From contig NZ_RAPS01000003.1 in assembly GCF_003610255.1 (NCBI RefSeq), positions 1-64,000 of the forward strand: a stretch of DNA of 64,000 nucleotides, read 5' to 3'. This document shows, in pieces, positions 62,378-64,000 of the stretch. The stretch is from Streptomyces sp. TLI_171. Its GTDB lineage: Bacteria > Actinomycetota > Actinomycetes > Streptomycetales > Streptomycetaceae. The position numbers and the translations under genes were made by a program. The number at the start of each line of letters is the position of its first letter. Position 1 is the stretch's first letter. Below the pieces are notes generated by a model. It was not told where the DNA came from and ran no database searches. It worked only from the letters and a program-made list of their open reading frames with translations.

Positions 62378-63034
62378 TCAGCCGGTGTTGTTGGTGATCG
62401 AGCCGCGCCACCCGGCGCTCTGGCGGCCGATGGTGGTGGTGTGCTGACGGTGGACCAGGGCCAGGACAGTGCCGGTGGCGCTGGCACCGTCGCCGCTGGC
62501 CGCCGTACCGGCGGTCGCGGTTCCGGCGGTTAGGGAACGGAGCTTGCCGAGGAGGGCCGCCGCCCCAAGCATCACCAGGCCGACGAGGATTGCGCACCAT
62601 TTGAGGAGGTCGCCGAGTTCGTCTGCGTGTGGGGCGACGGTGGCGACGGCTGCGCCCAGCATCCACACCGCGCCGCCCGCGGCCAGCGAGGCGATCGAGC
62701 CGTACAGGAGGTACTGGCGCACCGCCAGCGGCAGTCCCTGCTCGACGGCCGCGCCGACCACCGGGGCAGGGGCGGGGGAGAGGTTCGCGGCGGCAGGCTC
62801 GCGCCGCTCGGCCAGCCGCTTGCCCATGGCGTCCAGGTGGCCGGAGACGTCGAAGACCGGTACGGCGGTGGCCTGGCCGTCCACGATTGCGGGCACGCAC
62901 GTGGCGTCGCCGCTGTCCGGATTCAGCGGCACGGCGACGAGCTGCCCGTCCATGGTCGTCGTCGCGTAGCCGCGCTCCAGGAGGATCACGGCCGGCGAGT
63001 CGACGGGATGGCTGCTGCCAAGGTCAGGGGTCAT
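62378..63034 (-). CDS. Hypothetical membrane protein
   Basis: 218 residues from ATG 63034. A soluble beta-like N-terminal part precedes two transmembrane helices (LYGSIASLAAGGAVWMLGAA; WCAILVGLVMLGAAALLG) and a Gly/Thr-rich end. No family recognised. Confidence 0.6.
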   Translation of the reverse strand: MTPDLGSSHPVDSPAVILLERGYATTTMDGQLVAVPLNPDSGDATCVPAIVDGQATAVPVFDVSGHLDAMGKRLAERREPAAANLSPAPAPVVGAAVEQGLPLAVRQYLLYGSIASLAAGGAVWMLGAAVATVAPHADELGDLLKWCAILVGLVMLGAAALLGKLRSLTAGTATAGTAASGDGASATGTVLALVHRQHTTTIGRQSAGWRGSITNNTG

Positions 63035-63235
63035 TTCTGCTCCTTGAGGGGGCTGCGGGTGAGCGGAGGTGGGCCGTTCTTGGGCGCGACAGGTGCTGCC
63101 GTGCCCGGGTACGGACGCCGGTGGCGGGTCGCGGGAGATGAAGGCGGGACCCTGCCCTCGGCGGGGCTGATCGGTCGAACTCCTGCCGGCCGGGCTGCCG
63201 GGCGGCATGCTGGTGCGTACTGGAGGGGAGTTGCT

Positions 63236-63454
63236 GTGGGCTGGCTTTGGGATTCGTCGCCACGGGTGATCGAGTTCGACGCGGTGATCGACGAGGACGG
63301 GACGATCTGGAACGCGTTCACCGACGACGACGGCGTCCTGTGGATCGAGGACTTGGACGAGTCGCTGTCGGTACGGGTGACGGGCGTGATCGTCGGCAAC
63401 CAGATCCTCGACGCGTGGGTACTCGACGACGGCACGCTGCGCATCGCTGGCTGA
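63236..63454 (+). CDS. Small acidic beta-rich protein
   Basis: 72 residues from GTG 63236, with GGAGGGGAG upstream. It alternates acidic and hydrophobic residues with repeated DDG/EDG turns (DEDGTIWNAFTDDDGVLWIE, then LDDGTLRIAG), consistent with a small beta sandwich. It is the only rightward gene here. Confidence 0.6.
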   Translation: MGWLWDSSPRVIEFDAVIDEDGTIWNAFTDDDGVLWIEDLDESLSVRVTGVIVGNQILDAWVLDDGTLRIAG

Positions 63455-63579
63455 GAGCCAGAACGGGCGTCAGGGCTGCCGGCCGCGCCGGTAGGGCCGA
63501 GCCGGTGCGCCGTGCCGTCCGCCAGAGCCGCGAGCACCGAGAGGGGCATCGGGCGCTGATGGACAGCAGAGCGCACCGG

Positions 63580-63909
63580 TCAGACCGGCGCGCCGTCCTC
63601 GAATGTCCTCAGTAGCCTGGCGGCGGCGTCGTCGGTGAAGTGCCGGGTCTCCTCCCAGAGGCGGCCGCCGTATTCGGCGGGTGCGTACTGCAGTGTCATC
63701 TCGCGAAACCGGTCCTCTTCGTCCGGAAGGTCCTCGTCGACCTCGCCGGTGTCGAACGCGAGGAGCAGATCGGTGAGCTGCTTGGCGGTCAGGTCCCGCA
63801 GGTCGCGGTAGTCGGAGCCGTCGTCGGTGACGAGGGTGAGGGTGACCTCGGTCAGGTCCTCGTCCGCGACGGCGGCGCCCTCCTCAGTGCTGAACTCGGT
63901 GGTGGTCAC
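63580..63909 (-). CDS. Hypothetical acidic protein
   Basis: 109 residues from GTG 63909, with GGAG upstream. Strongly acidic (TGEVDEDLPDEEDRFREM). No family recognised. Confidence 0.55.
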   Translation of the reverse strand: MTTTEFSTEEGAAVADEDLTEVTLTLVTDDGSDYRDLRDLTAKQLTDLLLAFDTGEVDEDLPDEEDRFREMTLQYAPAEYGGRLWEETRHFTDDAAARLLRTFEDGAPV

Positions 63910-64000
63910 GGTGTGCTCCGTTCTCGGCCCGTCCGGGGCCGGGTGAATGGGGGGGCGGGGATGGCCGGGGCGGGCGCGGGCTTCTGCTGCGCCCCGGCCC

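Overview
The window is very GC-rich actinomycete DNA. Coding frames have strong G/C third-position bias, GTG starts are frequent, and many genes belong to families typical of Streptomyces and Kitasatospora (Tap/Tpg telomere proteins, XRE-DUF5753 with DUF6879, DUF6924, TPR regulators). It reads as part of a large linear plasmid, or a plasmid-like chromosome arm. It carries a telomere-maintenance pair (tap and the start of tpg), a parAB partition locus with its own centromere repeats, an integrase remnant, an insertion sequence, a DNA-repair/mutagenesis island and a plasmid-type sliding clamp. I saw no rRNA, tRNA or CRISPR array.

Layout. 1-3.3 kb: tpg (cut by the window edge), tap and a small HTH gene, one leftward operon. 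3.6-6.4 kb: a TPR-like fragment, a DUF2971 protein and a DUF402 protein. 6.7-13.4 kb: a leftward cluster of class III aminotransferase, divergent SIR2-like protein, GNAT acetyltransferase and UDP-glucose dehydrogenase, facing a divergent TPR regulator plus a second GNAT gene. 13.4-22.9 kb: mostly orphan small genes, an ATP-dependent DNA ligase, an XRE-type DNA-binding protein, several palindromes and one frameshifted gene. 22.9-25 kb: NAD-dependent ligase ligA. 25.2-27.4 kb: three rightward orphan genes, one of them SUKH. 27.6-34.5 kb: a mutasome cassette imuA'-imuB-dnaE2-lexA with LexA-type operators just upstream of imuA'. 35.2-37.6 kb: a Streptomyces-type regulatory module. 37.6-42.3 kb: a second imuA remnant, a frameshifted tyrosine recombinase and a tightly coupled operon with a large palindromic operator. 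44-52.3 kb: the partition region. 52.6-64 kb: a long leftward array of unknown genes around dnaN.

The most unusual part is 44-52.3 kb. Three perfect copies of a 15-bp palindrome (GTAAACCCGGTTTAC) lie in and just after parB. Two of them are inside the coding sequence, where they encode the peptide VNPVY. A decayed copy of the parB 3' end with two more perfect copies lies 5.9 kb downstream. Between the two copies sits a large HTH-NACHT-HEAT NTPase gene, probably an antiviral STAND ATPase. It is split by a 1,422-bp IS5-family element with a 3-bp target duplication. Removing the element in silico restores one continuous frame of about 1,184 codons.

The genes suggest a replicon that brings its own telomere maintenance, segregation, clamp, ligases and SOS-controlled error-prone polymerase system. 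ImuB keeps a clamp-binding-like motif and dnaN is on the same DNA, so a plasmid-specific mutasome is plausible but unproven. Many remaining genes have no function I can recognise and are described only by what is visible.
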